DNA from: Rutpela maculata
Lineage: Eukaryota > Arthropoda > Insecta > Coleoptera > Cerambycidae
Reading direction: 5' to 3'
NCBI GenBank assembly: GCA_936432065.2
Contig: OW386286.2
Coordinates: 9,355,208 to 9,419,207 of the forward strand
DNA: 64,000 bases
The translations under genes and the position numbers were made by a program. The notes beneath the pieces were generated by a model, which worked only from the letters and a program-made list of their open reading frames with translations, ran no database searches and was not told where the DNA came from. Positions 44,035 to 56,179 of this stretch are shown piece after piece. The first letter of the stretch is position 1, and each line of letters opens with the position of its first letter.

Positions 44035-44290
44035 GATGTGACAAATGTAGTTTTATAATGTATTCTAAGATAAACGAGTGTAAAAAAGAAACAGAGAAAT
44101 TGGGAAAGGAAAGATGGATATACTTGTACTACAATGCACACACTTCGTGAGATCTTCGCATTGTGCGGGTAGAAGCGATAGGTACCGAAGCCGAAGTATA
44201 CCAGTTTTTCTTTTCCTAATTTCTCTGTTTTCTTTCTTGCATTCGTTTATCTCAGGATATATAAAATTACATTTGCCGAATCTGTATATA
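44035..44290. repeat. Small foldback (256 bp)
   Basis: Arms of about 100 bp (AGATAAACGAGTGTAAAAAA / inverse near 44255) separated by about 50 bp. Predicted ORFs on both strands are shadows of the arms. Confidence 0.8.
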
Positions 44291-44613
44291 TACATTATAT
44301 ATAATGTAAGGATATGTGATTGCTGAAATTTAATTGATATAGATAAGATATGGTAAATTTGGTACCTTAGCATGTTCAGATAGTTAACTCATTGTATTAG
44401 GTAATATTAACTACAAATCCTATTTTCTTGACTTGTATACATTCTAGTTTTTTAGTACCAATAAATCATCTTTCTTTAAAAAACATAAATAGACATTTCA
44501 AGTGAATTAACGACCAATTTTAGTTTTTATAATATTTTGATCCTGTGATTACATCCACTACAAAAAAATAAATAGAAATAAAAAAAATTGTAACAACCAT
44601 TCCATTATATGTA

Positions 44614-46739
44614 CAGTGTGTCCCAGGATAGATGTAACAAGGGGAGTAATGGACCAAACATTTTGGAATTTTGGAATGGTATTTGGGGATTGAGTCCTAC
44701 TTGTTGTAAAACTAAAGTATACCAAAAATGACTTGATTTGGTGTTCTACAGGGTGTTTTATAAGCAAAGTTGTAAAAATCACCACTAATAAAGTACCTTT
44801 ATTTTTCAAAATATGAAAAAATTCCACCAAGAAAAGTTATTTAGAATGCAATTTTATACCTCTCTACCAAATTTCAGGAATACAAAATTATTTTTTTGAA
44901 ACTTCCCATTTTTTCAATAAATTAGTATTTTATTTTGAACCATTCAATTAGAACTGCATAGAAATTATTTTTTGTGAATTAATATTTAAAGTTATGTAGA
45001 AGCTAAAAGCAGGCTATGAGAAAAGCAGTGGATACACATTTATCATTTATTATTGACATATCTGTCAAACGTAGTCAATATTATCCTTAATCTCTGTTTC
45101 AAATTAACGAACCAAGCATAAAAAAATAATTGAAAATGGTACTCACAGTGCGTGAAAAAATTTATATTGTGCAATGCTAGGGAATTGGCGGTAAGAGAAG
45201 TATTAAGCCAATTTAATTTGAAATTTCCAAACACTGCTTTGTCACGTACTCAGGCTACGAGAATAATTAAAAAGTTTCTGGCTACTGGTAGTGTTCTTAA
45301 CATGAAAAGAAAAATAAAAGCATATGATGAAGACAATGCTGGGGCTATTATAGCTCATGCCTCTGTTATAGAAAATCCTAGGATGCCACTAAGAGAGAGA
45401 TCAGCTCTTATTAATATTAGCAAGTCTGAACTCCAAGGAATTTACAAGGCAAAGAAAATTAGGGCATATAAAGCAAATTATAAACATACGCTTGAAGAGG
45501 AAGATGACGGTCGTAGGTTGGATTTTTGTTTGATCATTGGTAAAAAAATCATGGAAGAGATATTTTTTCATCATTTCATAATTTTCTCAGATGAATCCAC
45601 ATTCACAACCAATGATGTTGTTTCATCTCAGAATTGTCGGTTTTGGGCTTCTGAAAATCCAAATTTTAGAATTCATTGTAGAAGACAATATTATAAAAAA
45701 GTGAATGTGTGGTGTGCCTTTTCTTATCACGTTGGAGTTATTGGACCTTATTTCATTGAGAGAAGGTTAAACCAGCACACTTATTTACAGCTTCTTGAAA
45801 GATTTTCTGAAGAACATTTAGATATTTTAAGAGATATGCCTTTAGTTCATTTTCAACATGATGGTTGCCCTGGCCACTCCTTAGAAATGGTTAATAGGTG
45901 GTTGAATTTAAATTTTGGAGAAAATTGGATTGCCAGGAATGGACCGATCAAGTGGCCGGCGAGATCCCCAGACCTATTAATATTGGATTTCTTTTTATGG
46001 GGTCGCCATAAGCAGTTGGTTTACGCTGAACCACTTCCTAACGATGTAGCAGTATTGGAGCAGAGAATTACAAATGCTGTAAACTCCATACCGTTAGATC
46101 ATATTTGAAACAGTTTTAAGGACTTCAAGCGAAAGATCGAAATGTGTGTGGATGTGGGTGGTAGCTACGTCGAATAATATAAAAATTGTAAACATTGTTT
46201 TGTATTGGTCAATAATTAATTTGTGAATCTGTTATGTTTTTGACATTTATTACTTGTTATAATTTTTAAACCTCATTAATCTTCTGTTAGTAATTGTTTC
46301 TTGTTTTACAATTAGTTCGATTAACATTATACCTTCTTACATCTCGTATATTCAATTTTTTATTTACCAATAGCCTACTTTTTGAGATGGTTAACATTTG
46401 CTCCTACACAACTTTAAATAGGAATTCAACTCTTAATTCGCAAAAAATGGGAAGTTTCAAAAAAATAATTTTATATTCCTGAAATTTGGTATAGAGGTAT
46501 AAAATTGCATTCTAAATAACTTTTCTTCGTGGAATTTTTTCATATTTTGACAAAGGTACTTTATTAGTGGTGATTTTTACAACATGGCTTATAAAACACC
46601 CTGTAGGACGCCAAATCAAGTCATTTTTGGTTATATTTTAGTTTTACAACAAGCAGGACTCAATCCCCAAATACCATTCCAAAATTCCAAAATTTTTGGT
46701 CCAATACACCTCTTGTTACATCTATCCTGGGACACACTG
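44614..46739 (+). mobile_element. DD41D mariner-type transposon with very long TIRs (2126 bp)
   Basis: Starts TA-CAGTGTGTCCCAGGATAGAT and ends with its inverse plus TA. TIRs continue, with small differences, for at least 300 bp (including the block TTTCAGGAATACAAAATTATTT at both inner ends). Encloses one transposase gene on the plus strand. Confidence 0.93.
45136..46176 (+). pseudogene. DD41D mariner-type transposase with one frameshift and one in-frame TGA
   Basis: The ATG at 45136 opens MVLTVREKIYIVQC in one frame. Near 45165 the reading frame shifts into a 318-codon frame starting 45152 (helix-turn-helix with LSQFNLKFPNTALSRTQATR). Catalytic core: FSDESTF, HFQHDGCPGH and WPARSPDLLILDFFLWG. 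41 residues separate the second and third Asp, hence DD41D. A TGA at 46106-46108 interrupts the frame, which otherwise continues NSFKDFKRKIEMC to TAA at 46174. Two single lesions in an otherwise well-preserved gene indicate recent inactivation. Confidence 0.85.
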
Positions 46740-46741
46740 TA

Positions 46742-47410
46742 GATTGTTATAGGAAAGACGAATAACTATGTTACTTTAGTAAAGTCACTTCGATTAAGAC
46801 AGTTTTGATTACAGTATTCGATTTTTTTAAATTATATGCAGAGAAGTCCAGTGTAAGTTAAAAAAAAATGATTTTATAATCTAAATGGAATCCTCTTTAT
46901 TAAATATATAGTCCTGTTTCCAATAATTCTGATTTTTGTCATCTAACTACCATTTCAATTAACTACATTAATTACAAGTTGTTATAAGTTGAAGAATATC
47001 TCTCACATGTGACCTAAGCAACATATTTTATGAAGTAAGTTTTACCCACCCAAAAAATATCTACCTACATAAATTGTTTAACATAACATGTAAACTACAT
47101 ACTAATAAATAATGCATAATATAATTAGCATTACTCTAAAACAATATATAATTGTTCTGGTTCTTGAATACATGCTTGGAACTCATTTATTTTTATTATA
47201 AAAAATAGTTTCATATAAGCTGCAAGATTCGTCAATTTTTAATAAACGTTGAATACAATCTGACACGACATCTATCAGTTAGCCTCTCTCCAATCAAAAA
47301 ACATAAGTTCTTTGAGCCTCTAGTACTAGCACAGTTATATTCACTTTTCTGCAATATCGCATTTTACTTCCAAATGCAAAAAATCAACCTACATCATCAA
47401 ATTCGTATAA
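46742..47410. other. Unassigned AT-rich sequence
   Basis: No repeat pair or coding motif seen. Confidence 0.45.
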
Positions 47411-47817
47411 CGGTAGTAGTTTATATTTAAAGAACAATGTTAAAAATGGGGCTTTTTTGGCCCATTTATGGTAAAGTGTGGATATCATTTTCTTTTTTTC
47501 ATTTTGGGGTGCTGAATAAAAATCTGTCATCCGAATTGGCTAAAAACATTGGGAAGACAGTAAAAAACAACCCTTATTTGGGGGTGGCATTGAAATTAAT
47601 ACTAGAACTTGCAATGAAAAGCTATTCTTTAGTGCAGGAAATTCTTTCAAATACTTAGTTTCGATAGGTAAGTAGAAAAAGAAGCAAAAATTCTAAATTC
47701 CCCCCCCCCCCCCCTCGTTTCCCTCACCCTTCACCGCCCATAAGAATGGTGTAAGTTACAATATCTAATATACAGTTATTTATTTATTTAATTATTATCA
47801 GGTTATAATGTGATTAC

Positions 47818-48761
47818 TAGGGATGCAACGGATAGTGTTTTGGCCGGATACTGAATACTGGATATCCGGGGCACTTCTTGTATCGGATACCAGATATCCG
47901 GCCAACTATCCGGCTTACATTGAAAGTTGGACTGAAAACAAATTTTGACAACCTCAACGACAAAAAATATTTACTGGCAACTTTTCTAGACCCCAGATTT
48001 AAAACAAGTTTTTTTTGACAAAAATCAGACTGAATAATCCCGCCAAATTATTCTGCTGGAGGTTTTAAAAAATAGTTGTGATGATTCGTGCTCAAGCAGT
48101 GATAGTGAAACTGGTTCTTCTCCTTTCAGTAAACAACCTAAGAGAAACCCACTAGATAATGTTACGGCTGATATTCACAACACTTTTTGGATGTGTTTTG
48201 ACGAAGTGGGTAAAAAAATGGTAGCGTTAAGGATAAGATTTTGTGGAGTGAGAGGGAATTACGGGTTTATTTTCGATTTTCGGAATACAATAAATATTTA
48301 AAAAGTCATAAATGGTATAATAATAATCTTTAAAATAGTTTCAGATACTTCCCATTGGTCTAAGGAATACAACCATATACATATTTTATCATACATTTTG
48401 TATATAGTATAATGCTATGCTCTAATAATGGAATTAGGAACTATTTTCATTGACATATTAAAATACAACAGATATTTATAATAAAAAAATATATATAGTT
48501 GTATGCGTTAGAACAACAGCAAGAATCTAAAATAGTTTTATAGATTATACTGTTTGGTTTTTAAATATTTATAATAAACCGAAAATAGACGCATATTTCT
48601 CTCCAAATTAGTATAGTAAAACTCGATTCATATTTTATACCAATTTTTATTTCTTAACTATCCGGTTTTGGCCGGATGTCAGGTCACTATCCGGTGCCCA
48701 GCCGAATAGTAATAAAGTGGCCAGATAGGCAGGATACCGGATAGTAACCGGATATCCGCTA
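47818..48761 (+). mobile_element. Non-autonomous hAT with ZBED-like transposase remnant (944 bp)
   Basis: Begins TAGGGATGCAACGGATA and ends CCGGATATCCGCTA. TSD GTGATTAC at 47810-47817 and 48762-48769. Subterminal TATCCGG motifs occur many times. A remnant at about 47921-48020 reads NFDNLNDKKYLLATFLDPRF, a hAT C-terminal hallmark, followed by stops. DIHNTFWMCFDEV at 48172-48210 is another relic. Confidence 0.88.
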
Positions 48762-48905
48762 GTGATTACTTCTGAATACTCTTACACTCATCCTCAGCAA
48801 TTAAGGTGGTGGATTTAATCTTTTTAGAGTTTTTATTGATTTTAATTGCAAAAGAAATCCCTAACCACCCAGTTTGAATTTGGATTTTTTACTTTTCTAC
48901 TTACC

Positions 48906-49698
48906 CTAATAGCACAACATTGTCCTATGGATATCTGAAGGACGCCCTAGACGGACATGCAGGACATTAGATGAACGTTCGTTTTTGTTTCAAAATACAT
49001 CCGATGGGCAGCCGAGGGATGTCCAAATGTCTCAACCTTGAACAATATTTGTACATCCCTTAGAGATTCATATAAAAAACGGAATGAGTAGGGATCGAAC
49101 CGCCGATCTCATTGTAAGTCAATGCTTTAACTAACTCGGCCACTGAACTTTTATACTACTACTTACTTAAAGACTGTATAGTTGGAAGTAGGCAACGCCT
49201 AGATTTTGCTTGTAGCTGTAATTTATTATCATTTTAATCTAATTTTATTAAAAGAACTTGATACCTGCACAAATAAGCTGTCGAATCTTAAACTAACATA
49301 GCTATTTCAAAATGTGGAAGGTATTTGGATGTTTGATAAATATTTAGTATCAAATAATATTAATAATTTACAAAAAGGTTAAAATTAAACTAATACATTG
49401 TAAAATTGAAAAAACAGTTTTTTTTTGTTTTTGTTGGGTAATACTAACATTGACATCGTGTAATTATGACGTCTTAAATCAACGGGCACGAAATGGACTT
49501 CCATCTCCTGTCCCTATGAACATGAAATGTACATACTTCCCGTACATAAAATGGACATTCTGAGGACGTCCATTCCGTACAATTTCAAAGTAAATCCGAT
49601 GATACACGTCCGGTGGTCGTCCAATATATGTCCATGGACGTCAGTACATTAAATGGACATAAAACGGACGTCCGGCGAACATCGTGTACTATTAGAGT
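48906..49698. mobile_element. MITE with tRNA-like core and GGACGTCC motifs (about 793 bp)
   Basis: Ends CTAATAGCACAAC... and the inverse of CTAATAGTACACGATG. Interior has repeated GGAC(A/G)T-type motifs (GGACGTCC near 49566 and 49668) and a tRNA-like block at 49086-49150. The uninterrupted left arm of the host foldback (CGATAGGTAAGTAGAAAA) gives the empty site. Confidence 0.8.
49086..49150 (-). other. tRNA-like sequence (Pol III A and B boxes) in MITE
   Basis: Minus strand reads TGGCCGAGTTAGTTAAAGC (A box) and GGTTCGATCCC (B box) about 40 nt apart. A CTTACAA loop resembles a tRNA-Val(TAC) anticodon loop, but the arms are imperfect. Relic rather than functional tRNA. Confidence 0.55.
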
Positions 49699-49951
49699 AG
49701 TTATCGAAACTTATTGTGTTTTAAGAGAATTTCCTACAAAAGAATAACCTCTTGTAGTTCTAATTCTAGTGGCAAGTTCTAATATCAATTCCAATGTCAC
49801 CCCCTAATAAGGGTTGTTTTTTAATGCGTTCCCGAGATTTTTCGCCAAAACGGATTCGTTTTCAGCACCCCAAAGTTAATAAAAAACACACTTTACCACA
49901 GATGGGCCAAAAAAGCCCCTTTTTAACATTGTTCTTTAGATATAAGCTTAT

Positions 49952-52420
49952 CGTAGATGAAAAAGAACATGAACTTCGTGAAGTTACAATATTTAATTTA
50001 GAATGCAGCAAGTGTATTGAAAACACACTTTTTCTTTAATGCAAATACCCCGTTATCAATAGCTTTTTTATAAATGCAGTAACAATGATAATCTACTTTA
50101 TAATTGTTAACAATTAAATTAAAATACTTATGTAAACATCATAGTTGATGTTATATTAATAGAAATGTGATGATTCTTAAACATTCATATCAATTTACAT
50201 GTTTGATTATAAAATTTAATACATGTTTAGAAATTCAAGTTAACAAAGGCTGAAATCCATTTTATGAAGCAGTCATTTTAGTCGGAAAGAAATTTCCTAG
50301 AAGCAAATTAATATTGCACACATTCTCTTTAGCCTTTTGATTGAAATTCTGTGCCCATTTTTTTAAACTGTCCATTTTACAACAAAAACTTCGAAATTAA
50401 AATTTTTAAGCATCCAGTTGTCTACATATTTTGTCATTACCGATTTTTTGTTTGGCCAACCCTAAAAGCACAAAATGGGTCGAACTTTTGGTCTTTACGG
50501 GTAACAAATAACCCAAAACCGAAATTTGGCAACCATTTTCTAAGATGGCGTCTTAAAAACTTTTTCTTGTATAATTTATGGAGTTTCAGTCAGATGGCTA
50601 GAAAGAATATGTCTGCAAGTAAGGTACACGCGAGTGTCAGTTTTACACCTAAATGTATTTTTATCAGGAATGTGTGCTTCAAAATGTCTAACCATAAATT
50701 GTTTAGGAGGTTCAATAATTAATACATAATAATTGAAATTCAAATTATTTGAATCTTTACGAGAAACTGCCGAATTTTTGCGAGTATTCGACCGTATTAT
50801 TGTTCTTCCGACGTCTATTTTTTTAATAGTTGTTTCAAGCAAGTTTGAAGGGATATAAGATTGTTCTTAACTATTAGAAGTTATTAAAAGCTGGTTATAC
50901 GAATATTAAGTATTAAGTAGAACAATAATTTATAATTTAGAAGTGTATTCTAAACATTACGATGGCAGAAAACAATTTCGTAGTGGCGCAGAGTGACAGA
51001 GTACCTAATTTGTTTGTATTGTGCAGTTTATCCGTCAAATTGCGAAATTCGATGAGTTAAGGCTCAATTGTAACTAAAATTATTCAGATTACTAATTTCT
51101 CTAATAATTCAAATAAAGACGTTACTATTTTACATCTGCCTCTATAGTTCTCGTAATTTTTTTATTATGTGGGTTATGGTAAAATTTTGTTTGATTAGCT
51201 GAACAAAAAATAGTTTTATTTGGAATATATTATAATTATTATAAAGTAGTGGTCATTATATTGAATATTTGATCAGGACCGGTTTTAAGCAGTTTTTATG
51301 GGGAGGTGAGAAATTGTTAAATGCCGAATGACTTCTTCTCCTTTGTTCCTTTATTTTCTTTATATATGATTAGTCGTGTCAAGATAAATATTTTCTGAGA
51401 AGTTTTCTGGCAAAGGATCAATCGTCCTAATTTTTTTTGCAAATCGTTTATTGAAGTCTAAAGTAAAAAGAGAAAACAGACCGCTGGATTTGTTTTATTT
51501 TGTTATTAATAAACAATTTTAAGCACTAAACAAATTACTTTTTGTTAATTTGCTATCTCAGAAACTATTTGAGAAAACCGACTGAAAATGTATACTCTGG
51601 GAATCTTGAGGTCGCTGATTACAATTTTGAAAATTGGAAAATTCAAGATGGCTATCAAGTATAAAATTGAAATTTTCTGGCTTCAGTTTACGTTTTTGAG
51701 AAAAATTACAAGAATAAAAAAGTGTTTATAATGCCATTTTGCACCTAAATAAACGATTTATGAGTAACTCACCTTCACCCCAATTGGGGGTTAACCTTAG
51801 TTTATTTAAATAAAGTAACCATTGTTTAAAATATTCGGGTAAATCAGTCAAAATTTTTTTAGTGGAAATATTTTGAATAGATGTAATTTAATTATCCGTT
51901 ACTGAATTAATTAGTTGAAAGGGCATACAAATTTTAAATACAGCGCGCTTTCTTGATCGGGATTTATACATATGGTAAAGACATCATCCTTAGTACCTCC
52001 TTAATATTAGTACCAAACTATTCAATAGGAAGAGATGAGGAGCAATATTTTCATTTATAAACAACTCAGATGAAATTGAAAAAAATTATTGTAAGGAATG
52101 GTGTTTAATTAAATTTATATTTTCATATATTTTTTGAGTAAACAATTTTTATAATTATAGAAATAAATAATTAAAAAAAAGTTGTACTTAATTTTATAAC
52201 AATTTTTTCCTTACAATATTAAAACACGTTTTACCTTTGTAATTTCTACGTAAAATGCACGAAAATAAAGTTTAAATTTTATACTAAATATTTACTATTT
52301 TAAGACCATTTACATTTTTGTTGTTAGTCATCAAGTAATTTTTTCCAGTACATTGTTTAGGTTAGCTTTTAATATATGCAACTGGCTAATGGATTATGTC
52401 CAATGCCATAAAAAAAGACC
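49952..52420. other. Unassigned sequence
   Basis: No host exon or element end that I can support. ORFs on both strands between 50351 and 50842 overlap and lack motifs. Confidence 0.45.
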
Positions 52421-52426
52421 ATTATA

Positions 52427-53774
52427 GTCCAGTCGAATTAGACATCATAATTTTGCGTGCTGAGGACTTTTTTTTGTGGAAGTTGTTAAAGAGGGCATAA
52501 TAAGCAAGTACAGAAAACTACACCTTGCTACGCCATGTGCGTCCCCTATTTTTAAGGGTTGAAACTTTGAAATTTTACTTATGTGTCCATATCTGTTTCC
52601 CTATTGCCCGTAGGGCTCTTTACTTAGTTACACTTTTTGAAGATTCATCCCTCCTCTCCATAATATATATATTACACATTTGCTGTAGGACAAACGGTTT
52701 TGGCTGTACGAGGCCGGAAAGGTCACGCGGTCCGAATTTGGGGGTCTTCTGTACAGGGCAAACGGCTATTATTTTCAATCTACAATAGTACACATACTAA
52801 TCCCCTTAAGGAGGGATGATGATTTGTGAAAAAACTTTCATCGAATACCACGCGGTTTTCATGATACGGGATGTTGAAATTTTGAAAACCCCCTCTTTTT
52901 AAAAAAAAAAGTGAACCTACTTTTTTTCGCTCATTTTTCTTTCATGCATGTACGACCCTAATATAAGAAAATTTACGTTGGTTTCATTTTAATATAATTG
53001 TTGGTTTAGGAGCTAGACAGCAAAATATGCCAAAAATGGCTATTTTGGTATTGTTGCATTAAAAAAACCAAAACCAGTATAATTCTGGTAAATGTTTTTG
53101 TTTATCCTAAAAGTCCAATTCATTGCGCATAGAAAATGTGTTTTTGTATTTAAATAGGATCAACACTTATTGTGTAATAACGATTTATGTCTTGTGTTCT
53201 CCAGTCTCCTTTTTCACATTTTTTTTTTGCGGCCTTATGGTTCATGGTACATGCATGAAAAAAAAAATGAGCGAAAAAAAGTAGGTTCACTTTTTTTTTA
53301 AAAAAGGTTTTCAAAATTTCAACATCCCGTATCATGAAAACCGCGCGGTATTCGATGAAAGTTTTTTCACAAATCATCATCCCTCCTTAAGGGCATTAGT
53401 ATGTGTAGTATTGTAGATTGGAAATAATAGCCGTTTGTCCTGTGCAGATGACCCCCAAATTCGGACAGCGCGACCTTTCCGGCCTCGTACAGCCAAAACC
53501 GTTTGTCCTACGGCAAATGTATATATATATATATTATGTAGAGGAGGGATGAATCTTCAAAAACTGTAACTTGGTAAAGAGCCCTACGGGCAATAGGGAA
53601 ACAAATATGGACACATAAGTAAAATTTCAAAGTTTCAACCCCTAAAAATAGGGGTTGAAACTTAGTGTAGCAAGGTGTAGTTTTCTGTACTTGCTTATTA
53701 TGCCCTCTTAAACAACTTCCACAAAAAAAGTCCGCAGTACGCAAAATTCTTTATGATGTCTAATTCGACTGGAC
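52427..53774. mobile_element. Large near-palindromic TA-GTCCAGTC element (1348 bp)
   Basis: Perfect ends TA-GTCCAGTCGAATTAGACA and the inverse. Arms of about 600 bp pair to near 53040/53160, including CGAGGCCGGAAAGGTC, CTTAAGGAGGGATGATGA and CCCTATTGCCCGTAGGGCTC. The loop is about 100 bp. ORFs in it are arm mirrors (compare 52525-52788 with 53744-53508). Confidence 0.92.
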
Positions 53775-53779
53775 TAAAT

Positions 53780-55105
53780 TTACTTAATTTGTTTAGTGTT
53801 TGAAATTGCTACTTTCTTAATAGAAAAGTTCCAGCTGGCTGTTTGTTTCTTTTTACCAATGTTCCTTAGACCTCAATAAATAATTTGCAAGAAAAATTAT
53901 TCCATCTCAATTTTTAACTTTCTTTATTGACGCGACTAGATGGGCATTTAATTTTTGGGATACAAAAGAATGGAAATCTGATTGAAGACCTTTGATGAAT
54001 CGAAGTGTCCTGTTTACGTTTCCAGCAATTATGACAGGGCACTGTAGATATAAAAGTACTCATATACATACAGCGCTCAGGGTAGAGGCTAGAACAAGCA
54101 GATTTGGTCATGCTGTTGCCAGCCAGGATGGTTTAAGTCAAATACAAGACGGGGGTTGTTCAAAAAGTAATAATTATTTATGGTATTGAGTTTTCATTGT
54201 TTTGAGTTTTTTTATGATTTTATGTCCATAATTGCCGAATGGTGACCGATTTGCCGAATCGGCTTCAAAGTTCATACCCCCTCTATATCCGGCCCTGTAT
54301 TTGATATAAAATCTTAATACATCAAACCTGTTTTACGCATAAGTAAAGTTGCACTATTTCAAATTCAATTTTAAGAGATGAGATCAATTAATCAAAATTG
54401 TTATAACAAAGAGATCTAATTTTATCGATATTAAAATATTATTTTGCTGGTATGAAATTTTTTTGAAAAACATATTTTAAACATAATAAGTAGACTATTA
54501 TGATGTAGTATATTCAATAATAAATAAAAAAGTGTGTGAGTTGTGATTTGCTTAATACCTAAATAATATTTTCTAATCATGATGAAAGCAAATAAATAAA
54601 AAATAATTAATTGTAAAAATATATTATATTAATTTATAAACATAAAAACAAATTATTAGTGCTGTGTCTAATTTGTAAGTATCAGCATATTTTCACTTAA
54701 TGCCTATAATAATAAATTCCAACTTGTTTATGTTATACAATCTTCTCAGTGAAAATATTTACTGGATCTGTCTATTACATTAATATTGCAGGAATATTTG
54801 ATAATGTTAACAAACACAAACTTTAAAAAATTTGTTGAAAAATTGAGATAATTGCATCACAACATGCCAAACAATATGTTTCTCTCTACAAGCTAAAAAT
54901 ATATTGATAATTTTTCGACTAACTCTTAACATTTGACCTGTTATCAACCCGGTCAGTGTGGTAAGTGAAAACAATAATTTCTCAACATATAAGATAACTG
55001 CAATTATTTAGAGAATATTGTTGTGTATGTAATTGTTTTGCTTGTAGTTTTCGAGTTTTTGTCTAAAATTATGTTTTTAATTATAGCCTGTCAGCAGTTA
55101 TTTAA
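53780..55105. other. Unassigned, with one dispersed block
   Basis: 54533-54630 repeats the block AGTTGTGATTTGCTTAATAC seen at 4113 and 7628. Nothing else recognised. Confidence 0.5.
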
Positions 55106-55456
55106 AATTCCTCCAACAGTGGCGTAACAGAAACTGAGTTGCCCCCCCGCAAACGTTTTCAGGGGCCCCCTCTCTATAACGAGTGGAAAATGATCATTCT
55201 GATCTTCATTACTATTAGGTTCAGGTTTACGAATTTTTTAATTAGTTAATCGTGTGATAATTTAATTAGGGTTATGGGGTTATTTCATCATTTTTATTTA
55301 CATTAAATTTGGATTTTAGAACTAGTAACAACTAAGTATATGTAATGGCAATTTTTTTTATGGACGTTAAATAATTTTAAATTCAATTTATAATTTGAAA
55401 ATAGTAGTTCCCGCCAAAAGCCGTGAAGTCAATGGTTGCACATGCGCAGTATAGTT

Positions 55457-55845
55457 TTTTTTTTTTTTTTTTTTAACTGTTTAACGTCGGTCTATTTCCG
55501 CTACAAGGGCCTATCACCGACGCCAGGAGACGAGCTACCCCCAACCTGGAAATTTTGCCGAACCTCTTCCCTTAAGAAGAGTAGGGATCTTTTACTTGCC
55601 TAACATTTAATAGACAAGGGACCGCCTGCTTTACATCCGCTCCGAAGGATGGTATATCCACTACGTAATCCTCGTCTGAAATTAAATAACTTCCGAGTAT
55701 ACACTGATATACAAGCCTCTAGAAGGTGGGACGAGAACGCTGTATTTCCCAAGATTGGAGCCCATCCAAGTACTAACCGCGCTCGACGTTGCTTCAACGG
55801 AATATCGAGTGATATTCACATTGAAGTCGCCTCTACGCTCGCCCC
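55457..55845 (-). mobile_element. 5S-rRNA-derived SINE (389 bp)
   Basis: Flanked by an exact 14-bp TSD TGCGCAGTATAGTT (55443-55456, 55846-55859). Reads on the minus strand: a head of about 120 bp (55725-55845) matching the 5S rRNA gene, best in GCAACGTCGAGCGCGG and GGTTAGTACTTGGATGGG (Pol III internal control region), then a 250-bp body unrelated to 5S, and a poly(A) tail (T18-20 on the plus strand, 55455-55474). The features fit the SINE3 class. Confidence 0.9.
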
Positions 55846-56179
55846 TGCGCAGTATAGTTCAAGCAGTAAATGTATATGGCAGCCATGAAATGCAAACTTC
55901 ACCATTACCTATACTGATGTGTGAAAATACCAGTTTTGATTCGTTCGTGCCGAGCCGAATTTTCGATTTGCCTTGTGCAATTTACGATGCGGATCAACTA
56001 GAACTCTTCCTCTTTGCGTCGCGGCACGTTCGACCCTCCGTTTAGAACGTTTAGGGATTGCATGTTTTTGCGCCATTTTCGGTTCCGAAATGCATGTTTT
56101 TTTTTTTTTTACTATTTTTCGCCGATATCTCTGAAACGGTAAGAGCTAGCCCAAAAGAAAAAATACCGTAAAACGAGTT

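Larger units (their letters stand above)
47414..49951. mobile_element. Foldback element split by two insertions
   Basis: Left arm 47414-47690 (TTATATTTAAAGAACAATGT, ATGGGGCTTTTTTGGCCCAT, GGTAAGTAGAAAA) is inverted in 48885-48905 plus 49699-49951. Holds a C14 tract (47700-47714). Carries a hAT (47818-48761) and a MITE (48906-49698). Confidence 0.8.

Noticed and set aside
44065..44373. 102-aa minus-strand ORF and plus-strand partners
   Set aside because: They derive from the arms of the small foldback.
49086..49150. Functional tRNA-Val gene
   Set aside because: The anticodon-loop resemblance is weak and stems are imperfect. Part of a MITE interior.
50351..50842. Overlapping ORFs of 123 aa (plus) and 88 aa (minus)
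   Set aside because: No family motif and no splice signals with conserved neighbours. Probably chance ORFs in unassigned repeat sequence.
55725..55845. Genuine 5S rRNA gene
   Set aside because: Too diverged in the first half, followed by a non-5S body and poly(A) with a TSD. It is a SINE head.
55600..56045. ORFs of 65, 79 and 96 aa
   Set aside because: They fall on the SINE and hAT interior. Their translations (for example the 5S-like part) are meaningless.
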